Source: Siphonodentalium dalli (Eukaryota > Mollusca > Scaphopoda > Gadilida > Siphonodentaliidae). From it: a stretch of 64,000 nt of DNA. Positions 33,149 to 44,109 of the stretch are shown piece by piece. The stretch lies in NCBI GenBank assembly GCA_032622095.1, contig CP136067.1, positions 176,856,556 to 176,920,555 on the forward strand, given 5' to 3'. How positions within the stretch are numbered: position 1 is the first letter of the stretch; each line of letters starts with the position of its first letter. Position numbers and translations under genes: made by a program. The notes beneath the pieces are model-generated. The model was given only the letters and a program-made list of their open reading frames with translations, was not told the origin of the DNA and ran no database searches.

Positions 33149-34591
33149 TTAACCTTTGGATGGTAAATTACCATGTGTGGCGTAGTTGTGAAGATATGAA
33201 TATAAATTATACCGTTTTAGTATGGATATAACATCGTTGATAAAAGAAGATTCATCAGTTGACGTTTGCGAAAGGTGGTCGGCCAATCGTGAGGAGAAGA
33301 TTTCTTGCGACGATTTTTCTTGCGTCATTCTACAGAGGTTCCCAAAAAAACATAGTTTTCGTTTATCAACAATCGACGACAAGGAACCTGTTCCAAGGAG
33401 AGATTGGACGACATCAGTTCGGGATCTTGTGGGCAATCCTTGGATGCGTTTGAGGCAGAACCTATGTGCTCGTTCCAGAGATGTCAAATTTGTCTCACTG
33501 AGCCCACACATTAGTTCTGTCCCATAAAGACTTTTGGGTAAAACAACCGAAGAATATATTGTAAGGCAGCTGAGTGGGGTAATCCCACCAGCATACATAC
33601 CGGCGTTACCTAACATGAGATAGACTGATCTAATTTTCTCACATATGTGACTGGAGAGCTTGCTAGCATGTGACTCGCGATGTAACGGTATGCCAAGGTG
33701 TGTAATTTTGTCAGATTCGGATATCGGTTTGTCGTTGAGGATCCACGTATTTATCGTGCGATTTCTAGCATTAGAATTTGTTTCATTGAACACGACCACC
33801 TTACATTTGTCCTGGTTATAACAAAATCGCCATTTCCGGCTATACTCTCCACATACGTTGCACAACTGTTGTACACCGGTTGCTGTCAGAGACAAAGGCG
33901 TCATGTCGTCAGCTTGTGTTGGTGCTACACAGTTTATGGAATTCAATCGCAAGCCATGAGGATTTGAAAATAGGTCAGCCAATAGGTCATCAATGAACAG
34001 CATGTATAAAAGAGGGGCTAATATGCTTCCTTGTCTTGTTCCTTGGTTTATGGCGATCAGTTTGGAAGTTAAATTATTAAAGCGGACAGCGCATTGTAGA
34101 CCACAAAGGAGAGTTTTTATAATGTGCCATATTTTACCGCAGAAACCTCTCTGGAGTGATTTGAACAACAACCCGTTTATCCACACTGTATCAAACGCTT
34201 TACGTGCATCGAGAAAGCAAGCATAAATGGGGCTGTGTAGCTCTTTGGTATATGATATACATTCACTGATTATGTAGGAAGAGTGCATGCTGCTTACCCC
34301 TTTCTGAAATCCATGCTGTAGGGAGTTAACTTGGATAAGATGTGGGGCATGAGATTCCAGACGATGAAATATGATTTTTTCGAGAATCTTATAGAGGATA
34401 GGAAGCAAAGTTATACCTCTGTAGTTATCAAATTTCGTCTTTGGTTTGCTGTCCCCTTTGTACAGTGGCACCATGACTCCGATTTTCGCCTGTGATGGTA
34501 TGTAATTGAATTCCAACATTTTGGTGAACATGTGGGCGATGTAAGATACACTCACCTCCATATAAAATGTGCTCATATGATATGGAGTCAT
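33149..34591 (-). pseudogene. LINE 1 reverse transcriptase domain
   Basis: 480-residue frame holding a non-LTR reverse transcriptase that copies element RNA at a nicked target. Visible blocks: YKGDSKPKTKFDNYRGITLL (44-63), motif A CFLDARKAFDTVW with Asp128 and Asp134, motif B NQGTRQGSILAPLL (182-195), motif C QADD (226-229; usual YADD or FADD, catalytic Asp pair kept), motif D-like KWRFCYNQDKCKVV and motif E HLGIP (298-302). The upstream part is in another frame (ORF 34428-35633), joined by a frameshift near 34560. The first residues before AHMFTKMLEF are therefore partly out-of-frame sequence. Ends in TAA inside what should be continuous ORF2. Confidence 0.92.
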
Positions 34592-35633
34592 GACCTGGGG
34601 CTTTCCCTTTGCTTACTGATCTGAGTACATTTTCAAGTTCATCAGACTTAACATCGTAGCATAAAAGTGAATCAAGATTACCTGATAAATCATTGTGGTC
34701 CCGGGATACTATAGCATTAACGTTTTCAAAGTGGGATTTGTCAAAGGTTTCACTTTGAAGAGGTGAGTAAAGAATTTCGTAATATGCTGCCCATGCTTCT
34801 ATCACTTCAGGGGGATCACGGAGTGTCTTGGCGTCTACTTCGAATAAATGTTGGGCGGGTGCCTTTCTCCGTGCTTTATGAGCATTAAAGGCTCGAAAAA
34901 AATTGTCCATGTCTGTTTCAGCAAGGGTGTCAAGTCTTTCGTCGGCTTTTCTGAGAAACTGTTCATTGGCCCTTCGGTATTCACGTCGAAAGAGGCATTT
35001 TGCGTCTTTGTAATTTCGATATGCAATGTGAGTGTCATCGCGTGGACTGTCTGCTTCCAGCCAAATACGCCGATACGAAGTCATTGTTTTGTGCAGCTCA
35101 TTCAAATGTTCGTGCCAAAATGGCTTGAGATGGCGATTAAATTTCTTCGGGGCCACAAACAGTTGTGGAGACTCTTTTAGGCTGAGTGTAACATCGTCAT
35201 AAAATTTGTCTAAATCTCGTGTACTTTTAATTGCATATGTCGGTAAAGTTTCGCAAACGTGTGATTGATAAAGCCACAGATCTTCGTTCGAAGAGGAGAG
35301 CTTTTTCCAGTTCGGCCTGGCTGGGTTTACAATTGTCGGTGACGATTCTATTTCCGCCTCATATGATATGCACATGTGGATTGGACGGTGATTTGACACA
35401 TTGGAAGAGTTATCCAAAATTTTAATGCTGGCTATTCTGCGTGTATCAGAAATTGGAATCAGAATATGATCTATAATTGTCCCGTGGTTACCACCAGTAG
35501 CTACAAATGTAAAGCGTGTATCGCTGCAGACGGGTTTACTGTTGACAGATTGTATTTTGCATGAGTCGATAAATTTTGAAAATGAATTGTTTCTAGCATC
35601 GGTTTTTTCCAAGTTACCATTGACATCTCCCAT
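34560..35633 (-). pseudogene. LINE 1 AP-endonuclease C-terminal part and linker to RT
   Basis: Begins at the truncation with MGDVNGNL (the GDxN motif of exonuclease/endonuclease/phosphatase folds), then GTIIDHILIP (the T-x-I-D-H strand) and NVSNHRPIH (canonical SDH, here SNH). A charged linker follows, with FRREYRRANEQFLRK, and then SKGKAPGHDSISYEHIL, the usual lead into the RT palm. After that the frame is lost and the sequence continues in the RT frame. Roughly the first half of the endonuclease and any ORF1 are missing. Confidence 0.88.
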
Positions 35634-35641
35634 GCTCTTTT

Positions 35642-35924
35642 TAGATATGTATCCGGCAACGTGCTCAGTGGATTAGCGGATTATCATGTAAGAATAATTA
35701 ATATTTAAACCTCTTTTACCTCATCGTATGCGAAACGATACAGTCACTAGCATCCGGGAGTATTAAATGAAGTGCTCATTTCAGGTTTATCGGGATAGTT
35801 TCATTTGTTTGTTTTAGAATTTTCCTTTAAGAGAAATGCAATTCCTCTTTAGAAGAATTCAATTTCTCTCAACAAGAAATCAATTCTTCTCAAGAGGAAT
35901 TCCGAACTAATTCTTGTTTAGTTA
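35642..35924 (+). repeat. Right copy of about 300-bp direct repeat flanking LINE 1
   Basis: TAGATATGTATCCGGCAACG to TAATTCTTGTTTAGTTA; partner of 31414-31727. Starts directly at the truncated 5' end of the LINE. Confidence 0.9.
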
Positions 35925-35995
35925 AGAGGAACGCAATTCACCGACTACAATTCTTATTAAGAGAAATTATTTCTTCTTGAGAGGAATTGGTATTT
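35815..35995. repeat. Dense cluster of alternating TTAAGAGRAAT and AATTYCTCTTAA motifs
   Basis: At least eight half-sites such as TTAAGAGAAATGC, GCAATTCCTCTT, AAGAAGAATTCAATTTCTC, CAAGAGGAATTCC and TTGAGAGGAATTGG alternate in orientation. The left flank copy (31620-31720) holds five. No coding meaning. Confidence 0.75.
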
Positions 35996-36506
35996 GATGT
36001 GAATTTGGCCTGCCGTAGATCCCACCTGTCTGGTGTTGGAAGGCATTTGAACTGTGTGAAACAAATGTCGTGAAAATAGCACAAACAATTGTGTATCTGA
36101 TGTGAAAATACCCAGATGACGAAGAAGTTAACTCACAGGTGCATCAGCGAAATATAATTGCTTTAGCTATCCTCAATGGATGGATAATTAAGGAATTTAA
36201 AAATATATAAAAATCTCACTTCTCCCTTATGTATTATTTTGTGACGTCGGGTCGTTGGTATGAGTTATGTTAAGATGCACCATTGTATTGTATTGGAATT
36301 ACTGCAAAATTAAGCAAAAAAATCGCTTACCATGTGAACAAATATGACCATCAAAATATTGTCGGTTCGATCTGCTGGTACAGAAAACGAACAAATAGTA
36401 GTTCATAGTGTCAAATCAAATGTGATATCTTTAAAATTGCGACATGGAACTAAACGAGATTTGGAACAAATGAGACAAACTACTATTGTTTGAGTGTATA
36501 GACTGT
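35996..36506. other. No feature recognised
   Basis: AT-rich sequence with no supportable feature. Confidence 0.3.
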
Positions 36507-36924
36507 TTAAAGCCACATGACGGTTTGCGCTCCAAAATTCACATAATATTATTCGCTTTTGAATTTTTCTCAGTAAAAAATAGGTCGATAAATATCTGAA
36601 CTACTTCTCTACGAGCATAATGTAACGCAAACAGACGCATTGAATTGACGAAACATACAACTTTGAGTAACCAAAAACAGCCATTTGCACGGCATGGAAC
36701 AGAAAAGAGCGTCCCGTTGTAATCTATTCCTGATATGGTGGCAATAAAGAGCGTTCGTCTGACTTCTGGCGAAAAGTAGAAAACGGCTGAAAAATGGCTG
36801 TGACTTTGGCAAGTGTGTTCAGAGCATATGAAGCGGCCATATCAATTTATCGACCTATCCGTACCCGTCGCTCCAAATTACGTAGAAATAAAATTGGACG
36901 TTCGAATGAGCCTTGTCCGTTTAA
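36507..36924 (+). mobile_element. TTAA-flanked MITE family D, copy D2
   Basis: TTAAAGCCACATGACGGTTT ... CGAATGAGCCTTGTCCGTTTAA. Its right TTAA is also the left TTAA of E3. Confidence 0.88.
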
Positions 36925-37438
36925 AGGCACGTGCGGCGTTCGTTGTGGACATATTCATATTTGTTCAAATTGCCATCAACAGAAGGCATATTAATATATA
37001 TACAGTTTTGTTCATATGCCAAACATAATCAGCTCGTAAATAGTATATTGTCGTCAAGATGTACGATGGTGTACGTAAACAAGAGCATGCTCGTGTTACA
37101 GAAGTTGTGCTTCTGTTTACATAACACAGCGCAAATCTATCGGTTTATCACACAAAAATGATATAAACGCTCTTTATTATTTCCATGTCATGAAAACAGT
37201 AACAAATAACGCTCTTTATGTTACCATATCCGGATCTAAACAAAAGCCAGGAAACGTAACGTTTTTTGCCTTTGTTTACATAACAAAGGGGAACAATTGA
37301 CAATAACATACGGTTTTTGTCATATTTCTGATTGGTATAAGAACAAAGTCTGTCTATATTTTACTTCTGTATATGGCGGTTTATTACGGAGGTGAATATT
37401 ATAACAGCATAACCACCGCCAACGCAGCCCGTGCCTTT
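36921..37438 (-). mobile_element. TTAA-flanked MITE family E, copy E3
   Basis: TTAAAGGCACGTGCGGCGTT ... CAACGCAGCCCGTGCCTTTA. Near full length, reverse to E1 and E2. Body contains the ATCCGGATCTAAACAAAAGC block and two CGCTCTTTAT blocks. Confidence 0.88.
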
Positions 37439-37585
37439 ATGGACCCGATCTTGCCATAGCCGTACGTACGGGCGATCGAATTGTTATGGGGGCTGAACCT
37501 TTTTGCCCGAATGTGTGTTTTTTTTTTTACATTATATTCATTGTTATGATGAATATGTTTAGCCGTATGAGTCTTCATCAAGTTA

Positions 37586-37684
37586 TAAGATGACGGGAAT
37601 TGAATGATAACACCTTTATAGACTCATTAATGCATTATACACTAATGAGTCTGTAAAGGTGTTATTCAATTCCTGTAATTTTAT
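37586..37684. repeat. Inverted repeat hairpin
   Basis: GGGAATTGAATGATAACACC then TTTATAGACTCATTAAT, with GGTGTTATTCAATTCCTG after the centre at TGCATTATACACTAATGAG. Confidence 0.75.
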
Positions 37685-37823
37685 ACTCATTGTTCTAACA
37701 CAGTTTTTGTAGAATAGACCTTGTACATGTATATACACATAAATATAACAAAATAGATTAAAAATAACCTTAAATATGTATAATTCGGGCAGAAATTTGA
37801 AAAAAATACTGTAAATTGCCACA

Positions 37824-37846
37824 ACCCCCCCCCCCCCCCCCCCCCG
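37824..37846 (+). repeat. Poly-C homopolymer
   Basis: Uninterrupted C run of about 20 bases; length in an assembly should be treated as uncertain. Confidence 0.9.
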
Positions 37847-38040
37847 AAATACCATTCAATTTGCCCGAATATTTCTAAAAGTTTCCCGAAAATGTTGAGC
37901 TTTCAAAATGTTTGGGGCTGTAGCCCTCCCACCCCCTAGTCCGTATACGGCTTTGGGTCTTGCGAACCAACTAGTACCGCCCAGTGAATGTGTATGATTG
38001 TTGCACACGTGAATTTGTCCCAATTTGAATCGAACTCGGT

Positions 38041-38606
38041 ATTACAAATACTGCGTGGCTCAGCCTCGAGTATAAAGTAGGATAACTTTAACTGCTTATC
38101 TTCGTTGAATCGTTTTCTTCGGATAATGAACTTTTAAACTTCCCTAAACATTCTATCTTATCTCGAAGAAAGATTTGAATAGAATTGATTCTACGGAACA
38201 GCATTGATCTTTGACGGGATCTGGAACATTCTGCAGAATCGCGTTTTACTTTACAGAGTACCGTACAATCAGTTGATTGAGAAAGTAGATCAGTCGGGTA
38301 ATTGCGCTGTCGGTCTAGAATTCGATGGATAAATGTCCTGATTGAAATTGACATACGTCTGTGTAGAAGCCATGTGTGAAAAGAATCAGAACCATGGTTG
38401 GGTATATTACCTTGCAAAGTAATGCATTGATATTTTTTATTACAATTACCACTACTTTCAAAGTTAATATTCTCTTGTATTTATGAAGAGTATACGTCCA
38501 TAATCTAATTAAACCGGAAGCATTGTGCTGCTTTAATACATCTAAGAGAAATATGGCCAAGATATCATGCAATTAAAGCACTCACTGTGGCTTATAAACT
38601 CATTTG
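38041..38606. other. No feature recognised
   Basis: No gene or repeat recognised between the poly-C region and the TCCG repeat. Confidence 0.3.
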
Positions 38607-38860
38607 TATGCCCCCCCCCCCAAAATTTCGGGAGCATATAGTGTTTGTCTTTTCTGTCCGTCCGTCCGTCCGCCTGTCCGTAACATTTTTCGTGTCCGCT
38701 ACATAACATCGCGATGCTTTATCGGATTCTGTTGAAACTTGCCATAGTTGTTTCTAATGTGTCGCGCACAAAATGATTTTCCTATCGTTGAAGGTCAAGA
38801 TCACAGGACAAGGTCGTTCTATGGATTAAGTAAAAATACACTACCCTTCGTGTCCTCTCC
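38607..38860 (+). repeat. GGGAGCATATAG...TCCGTCCG dispersed repeat
   Basis: C-run, TTTCGGGAGCATATAGTGTT, CTGTCCGTCCGTCCGTCCGC and a body with TGAAACTTGCCATAGTTG. This arrangement recurs in mollusc genomes in my memory and is complementary in style to 63.8-63.95 kb (GGACGGACGG ... AAGGGCGTATAAT). Confidence 0.6.
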
Positions 38861-38870
38861 TTAAATGGGT

Positions 38871-39514
38871 ACTGTACCCCAATTTCAATAAATTCCCGGT
38901 GACAATAGCGATCTAATATGAATATTATATTATAAAATAACTAATTCGAGTCGACGATGTCTACTGAAAAAGTTCCGGTTAACAGGCTATCGTAAAAGTA
39001 ACATTGAATTATTTAATATAAAATAATTTATGGCTGGAGTCATAAAATGGAGAATTATGCCATTACGAGTTACCGTTCTTGAAATCGCATATATTGCGTG
39101 TCTTTTATCGACGGCCGTTCGCGAACATTATTGAGTTGCAAACAAAACATGTTACCTGCAAAAGGAAGGCCCGTTATAACCGATTCGGAAAAAAAGGAGA
39201 AAGAAACAAGAGTCATAAAGCATAAAGTATTTTTATAGGGAGTGAGATTGTTCGATGGAAGAGATTGAAGGCATCTATCGAAACTGTGAGCAATGAACTT
39301 CCGGTTCTTCATGCGACCTGCGTCTTCTCCGGTGAAGGTCAAACCACGTCGCGTAGTTTGAAATCGTAATATTTTTGTTTTCAAGATCAATATTTTCTTC
39401 GATAAATTAGGTTTATACGAAACTCATATAACACGAACACAATCTTACTTGAAAGTTATTTCAATGGGAGTAAATACAAAAAATCGCCTACCTCTGTGTA
39501 CAGTACCCCTTTAA
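38871..39514. mobile_element. TTAA-flanked inverted-repeat element (644 bp)
   Basis: Starts TTAAATGGGTACTGTACCCC and ends GTACAGTACCCCTTTAA; ends are inverted (GGGTACTGTAC) and abut TTAA. A minus-strand 106-residue frame (39070-39390) has no domain I recognise. Probably a non-autonomous piggyBac-type element. Confidence 0.8.
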
Positions 39515-40275
39515 CTTGTGTGTACATCACATGATTTAACGAATGTGTGATGGTTAGTTAACATAAGGGTGACGGTGTGTCGCGATATGTGTGTATTGTG
39601 GTTTGTCAAAGGTCAGTGTCGGATATGGTACGATGCGTTATAACATATTCAACGAGATGCACCTATATTTTTAAAACCAACGCATGCCTTACATGGAAAC
39701 GAGGTGATGATGTTGCCTATTTCCAATGCATTCTTTTTATAACATTGGGCCCCGATACTAAATATGATCGGTGAAAGTATGGGGGATATTATATTCAAAA
39801 TGACTTCATGGAACGTAACATTACACATTATTGGAGGTCAGGGTATAAATTAGCTCACGAGTTGCTTCATTACTGGGGCATTTCGAGTTGGGACAAACCT
39901 CATTAAAGTGATGTGAAAGACTCCGGGAAGGTGATCAAATAGAAATGGAGAATAATCTTGTTCAAAGTAGTTATTTTTACAAATATTATATCTAAATATA
40001 CAACACACATCGTCATTCTTATATATTAATTAAATGCAGTGACTGCCGATGGCGAAATCGTTTTCGTTAGTTTATCGCCGATAGAAGCGTCCCGATTCGA
40101 GTAGTAAATATTTACAATTTAGCGCAGTTCAGACAATGTTTCCTATGGAGTGGTACGGTCGATTTGCTTGAGATTTCCGGTGATGTTAGTAGAATGCTAC
40201 ATTCCTCCAGTTGGCATAGCACCTGCATACTAACTTATCAGTTTCACGCACCCGAACAAGTACATAATATGTCTT

Positions 40276-40320
40276 TAACCCTTTGGCGGGTGAGTACGTC
40301 ATATATGACGTCATATTCAT
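40276..40320 (+). repeat. Orphan MITE end with TTAACCCTTT
   Basis: TTAACCCTTTGGCGGGTGAG followed by a TACGTCATATATGACGTCAT palindrome. No matching second end found nearby. Confidence 0.5.
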
Positions 40321-40479
40321 GGGTGAATATATTTTTGCAAATAATCTGAGTAATGTTGTAACCTCAATCACACAAACAACACTATTAAAAGCACGAATCA
40401 ATGTAAATAAATAATACAAATATTATCCATAAAAAGTTCCCATTTAGGAAACGACTTTTCGAAGTTATTTGCACAGTAA

Positions 40480-40606
40480 CATATTATATAAATATTGCAC
40501 GGATTGGAGGTGACTATGCTACAATAGTGGTCCGAGGGGACTATTCCTCCAACGAGGACCACTATTTTGGCAATAGTCACTGACAAACCATGCAATATTT
40601 ATTATA
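40480..40606. repeat. Inverted repeat
   Basis: TATTATATAAATATTGCA ... TGACTATGCTACAATAGTGG and CCACTATTTTGGCAATAGTC ... TGCAATATTTATTATA form a hairpin of about 127 bp. Confidence 0.75.
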
Positions 40607-40675
40607 TTTGATCGAACGTTCTTCAATCTGTCCCATGACCCATGATGTCAAACAATTCACAATCAGATCAGTTTA

Positions 40676-41047
40676 TTAACCCTTTACCCAACAAACCGGC
40701 CAAAACCGGCCAAATAAAGCTTCAACAGCCTAAAATATCTTCGGTCTGCCTCAATAGAACCATACAAATATGGATATCATTGGAACCGGCTCCTTGACCA
40801 CATTGTGATAGTTACAGTTATGCCCTGTGCCAATGCATTCTCTTATATAGGACGCCTCGTATATATAAGAGAATGCATTGGCCTAAAAAAAACTTTTTAC
40901 CATTTTTTCTTACATTCTTTAACAATTTTATAATTTTTAATGTGTTAAGCCAATGCATTCTCTTATATAAGCGAGGCGACCTATGGTCGACTCGCATATA
41001 TAAGAGAATGCATTGGCACAGGGCCCTTCTGTTGGGTAAAGGGTTAA
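40676..41047. mobile_element. TTAA-flanked MITE family Y, copy Y2
   Basis: TTAACCCTTTACCCAACA ... TGTTGGGTAAAGGGTTAA. The left hairpin has an apical deletion (CTTATATAGGACGCCTCG); the right one is intact. Confidence 0.9.
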
Positions 41048-41159
41048 CTGGTGAACAATTTAATGATTCATTAATAATAACACTTCGACAGCCACATCAA
41101 CACTTATTGCTCGTGTTTTCTCTTCTCTGACCAGGAAAAACATAGGTTATGTACACTGT

Positions 41160-42050
41160 ACAGCTCCCACCAATCGAAATTGTTGGATCATAAACTTTGG
41201 TGGAATTACAGGCTGCTGGATGCTACTTAATAGTTCATCAATAGGAATATCATCTGGAGCAATAGCATATTCGACATGCTTCGCTTCTGTTTTTCAGAAG
41301 CGTCGGCGCAATAACTCGTGATTTCTATGCATTGATACAGATCCAATATGTCTTGCTTCAAAGCCACACTCATTGGGTATTGTAACTGCTGTAGCTCTGA
41401 TACAGTGGTTAGTGTACAACTGTGACAAACATGCCATCTTTGAGAATTTGGACATCATATTCCCCAGGGTGTTGTGTCCCATAGGCTCATTACTGTACCA
41501 GATCTCTTCACTGTCAATAAAGGAATTCGTTGGTTGTTGGAATAGCGCACTACATTGATTGTTCCTTTTACTCAAATATTTTCCAAATGACTAAATGGGA
41601 CATGTTGGCTTGCCAGTGGCATACATACCAGCGCCCGAACCTTCTCCGCTGACCACACTATCGCCTTGATATTTTTTTGTTTGTTCAGATGTAACTTTTA
41701 TGAGATACTTTCTACCCTCATCATCACATTTAACTTCAAAATGAGTTGGCTTTAGTTCACGGAGATTTTCACGACCTCTCAATACAGCATAGAGTTGCAC
41801 ATCTTATTAATATACCCAGATGTAATGGGAGCCTTATGCCTTAAGCTGCATGCCTATCGACTCTCTGCCGAATTACAAGCAGGCTTGACTTGGAGAATAT
41901 TCTCCCTCCTGATTTCTCACATTCACATCGGCTAGCGGAATTTCATCTAAATTCCCATCTATTCCCTTTTCATTGCAGAAAGATTTCAAAATTTTATCTA
42001 TCTCTGTATACTGGTAGACCCCCATTTGGGTATTATCACCAGGCGCTTCA
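41160..42050 (-). pseudogene. Crypton/KIAA1958-type tyrosine recombinase pseudogene
   Basis: Minus-strand segments in one order: ILKSFCNEKGIDGNLDEIPL and VRNQEGEYSPSQAC (core-binding-like part, 42000-41880), a damaged stretch, then GRENLRELKPTHFEVK, YLIKVTSEQTKKYQGD and GAGMYATGKPTCPI, a TAG at 41593-41591, SKRNNQCSALFQQPTNSFI, then HNTLGNMMSKF ... YTNHCIRATAVT and HIGSVSMHRNHE. The His-x-x-Arg (HCIR) and later His are the signature of tyrosine recombinases that cut and join DNA via a tyrosine; the expected nucleophile region after HRNHE is lost at a TGA (41296-41294), although the frame resumes (VEYAIAPDDIPIDELLSSI). Such DUF3504 proteins are domesticated or Crypton-derived. At least two stops plus a deletion make this copy dead. 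It abuts the 3' end of LINE 2. Confidence 0.8.
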
Positions 42051-42230
42051 GTGCAAGTGAGTAGGAAGTTGAGTGGGTAGTGGTGACAAGTTTGTCAGTT
42101 AAAAGAATATGTACAGATAAAAGCATGTTAAAAACAAAGGGTTGCTGTTGGGTTCATGGTTGAAGCTGATAAGCACTCCTCCTGAACTGTCAGGGTCAGA
42201 GAGCTTAATCAGATCAGGCGGGAGTTGATT

Positions 42231-42722
42231 TCAGAGTATAGCTGTGCTTGTGAAGAATGAGTGGCTAAAGTAATTTGGCCCAGTGTGATTTCGACGATAA
42301 GTGTCAGCGTTGCTATATCTGCTATGTCTGAGTGGTTTCTGAAGGTAATCTGGAATAGTGATATCTACTTGGTTATGGACTATTTTACTGAAGAGGGATA
42401 ATTTTGAGATGGTTATTCTGTCTTCAATGGGTTTCAGTTTTAATTCTTCCCTCATTTTTGACAGACTTGAGAATCTTGAACAGTCATTAAAAATCCAACG
42501 ATTTTGTACTCGTTCAAGTTTAGTTATGTGTTCTGAAGTATGAGCGGACCAAATTGCAGCGGCATACTCCAACTTTTGTCTAACCATGGCCTGATAAGCT
42601 GCTTTCTTGAGTGCCTTATTTTGTTTTTTAACATTCCTTTTTCCCAGGGACTGATTTGCACTTACAGTTGTTCGTTGTATGTGGGCATTGAATGAGAGGT
42701 TGCTTGTGAGGTCGATTCCCAA
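42231..42722 (-). pseudogene. LINE 2 ORF2 C-terminal (thumb/connection) region
   Basis: Frame MGIDLTSNLSFNAHI (motif E area, normally YLGI) through ALKKAAYQAMVRQKLEYAAA, IWSAHTSEHITKLERVQNR and TDYLQKP-like IPDYLQKPLRHSRYSNADTY. These blocks follow the RT in CR1/Jockey-type elements. The frame is separated from the RT by a frameshift near 42725. Ends with TAA after STAIL. Confidence 0.85.
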
Positions 42723-43479
42723 ATATCGCGCATTATTGACATGATAAAGTACTTGAGTATAGGATGTAATAATAAATTATGGGTTTTGCTTTGCGGCTGA
42801 CTGAGGACTTGATATGTTGAGGGGTTAAAGGCCATATCCCAATTTTGCTCCCATGTCTGTAGTTTGTTACGGTCGTTTTGTAATTGTTCGCAGTCTTTTG
42901 AGTTATTTATTGTCATCAGCAAATAAGCGTGTTTGAGCGGTAATGTGGTTTTGTAAATCGTTGATGTAGATCAGGAACATCAGGGGCCCCAGGACTGATC
43001 CCTGGGGTACCCAGATGTGAATGAGACATCAGAGGAGGCATCCCCTCCAGGACAGCAAACTGGGTTCTGTTGCTGAGAAAGGCTCTGATCCAGTTTAATG
43101 TGGTTCCACCAATGCCGGAATGTTCAAGTTTATAGAGCAATTTGCCATGATTAACCTTGTCAACGGTTTTACTGAAGTCTAGTAAAATAAGATCGGTCTG
43201 CTGACCTGCAGCAAGGCGTCTCAGGAGATCATCAGCTAATTGCACGAGTTGTGTTTCACATGATTTTCTTTCCCGGAAGCCATGCTGCAGATCAGAGAGG
43301 ATCTTATTCTTTTTCAGATGCTTCGTGATGTTGGATGCGATGATGTGCTCAGTTAGTTTACAGATGATACAGGTATGGGTGATCGGTCTAGAATTTGCCG
43401 GGTTTGTTTTATCACCCTCCTTGTATACAGGAACCACATTACCATTTGTACATTGTTGTGGGAGGACACCTTCCTTCAA
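42723..43479 (-). pseudogene. LINE 2 reverse transcriptase
   Basis: Frame 42916-43479 starts before WKEGVLPQQC-type text and carries NVVPVYKEGDKTNPANSRPI, QHGFRERKSCETQLV and motif A LLDFSKTVDKVNH (Asp101 and Asp107; usual LDFSKAFD). After FLSNRTQFAVLEGMPP the frame slips: [19 protein letters not shown] (motif B) and RLFADD (motif C, catalytic Asp pair kept) are read in a second frame, and [20 protein letters not shown] in a third. So the enzyme is recognisable but broken by two or three small indels between 42905 and 43020. Confidence 0.88.
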
Positions 43480-44103
43480 GGTCTTTTGAATAAGATTGGT
43501 AAGAAGGGGGCAATTTCGTAGCGGAGATGTTTATTTTAAGATTTGATAGGAGTTTAAGGATTCCTTCCTCCGAGACCTCTATGTTTTCCATGTTGGGATA
43601 TCCAAAGTTGTTGGTGGTCAGAAAGTTTTCACTGATGGAAGCTAGAGAGAATTGTGACATAGTGAGCGGGTTTCTGGGTGAGAAGACTGACTGGAATTGG
43701 TTATTTAGGGTATCTGCTTTGTCTATATTGTTTGTTTGTATTGTACCTGCTGGGTCTTTTATGGGTCCAACGCTGTTCTGGGACTGTTTGGTATTCTTTA
43801 TAAATGAGAACATACTCTTAGTTATTGGTCGGTAGTTGTTGTTTGAGAGTTGTCACGTGTATTTGCACTGGCAACTTCAAAGATGGTGCTGATGTGTTTA
43901 TCATATGCCAGTTTAATTTCTTTCTTAGCTAGATGTTTCATGGCCCTGTGCTTTTGTTTAATTATTGGGCTGACTGATCTTTTCATATGTTGGTATAGGT
44001 GGTCCCACCTTTGATAATGCGCTTGATGCGTTGGTAATCCAAGGCAGACATGTTTTGGTTTGAATGTTTTTCTTAAGGACAAATTTTGAGGTACATATTT
44101 CAA
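43439..44103 (-). pseudogene. LINE 2 linker between endonuclease and RT
   Basis: Two frames: HMKRSVSPIIKQKHRAMKHL with YDKHISTIFEVASAN (43822-44103), and FSFIKNTKQSQNSVGPIKDP with LNNQFQSVFSPRNP and EEGILKLLSNL (43439-43813). The second is the usual lead to the RT (N-x-x-F-x-S-V-F, then -K-x-GPD-, the latter damaged here). A frameshift separates them near 43820. Confidence 0.8.
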
Positions 44104-44109
44104 TGTGGT

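Larger units (their letters stand above)
31728..35641 (-). mobile_element. LINE 1: 5'-truncated APE-type non-LTR retrotransposon
   Basis: Minus-strand order: endonuclease C-terminal part, reverse transcriptase, Cys/His zinc-binding C terminus, then about 870 bases of non-coding 3' region that holds a CA/TA microsatellite (31996-32130) and ends GGAAAATAAAGGATATA. The 5' end is cut inside the endonuclease domain at its GDVN motif, typical of incomplete target-primed reverse transcription. It has one frameshift and one in-frame stop. Clade not assigned; the C-terminal CCHC-like motif is found in several APE-type clades. Confidence 0.9.

Noticed and set aside
31414-35924. LTR retrotransposon (direct repeats around a reverse transcriptase)
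   Set aside because: The enclosed enzyme is an APE-type non-LTR RT with GDVN/IDH/SNH endonuclease motifs; the repeats lack TG..CA ends, and no integrase, protease or RNase H is seen.
39070-39390. 106-residue minus-strand frame as a gene
   Set aside because: Lies wholly within a TTAA-flanked inverted-repeat element and shows no recognisable transposase motif.
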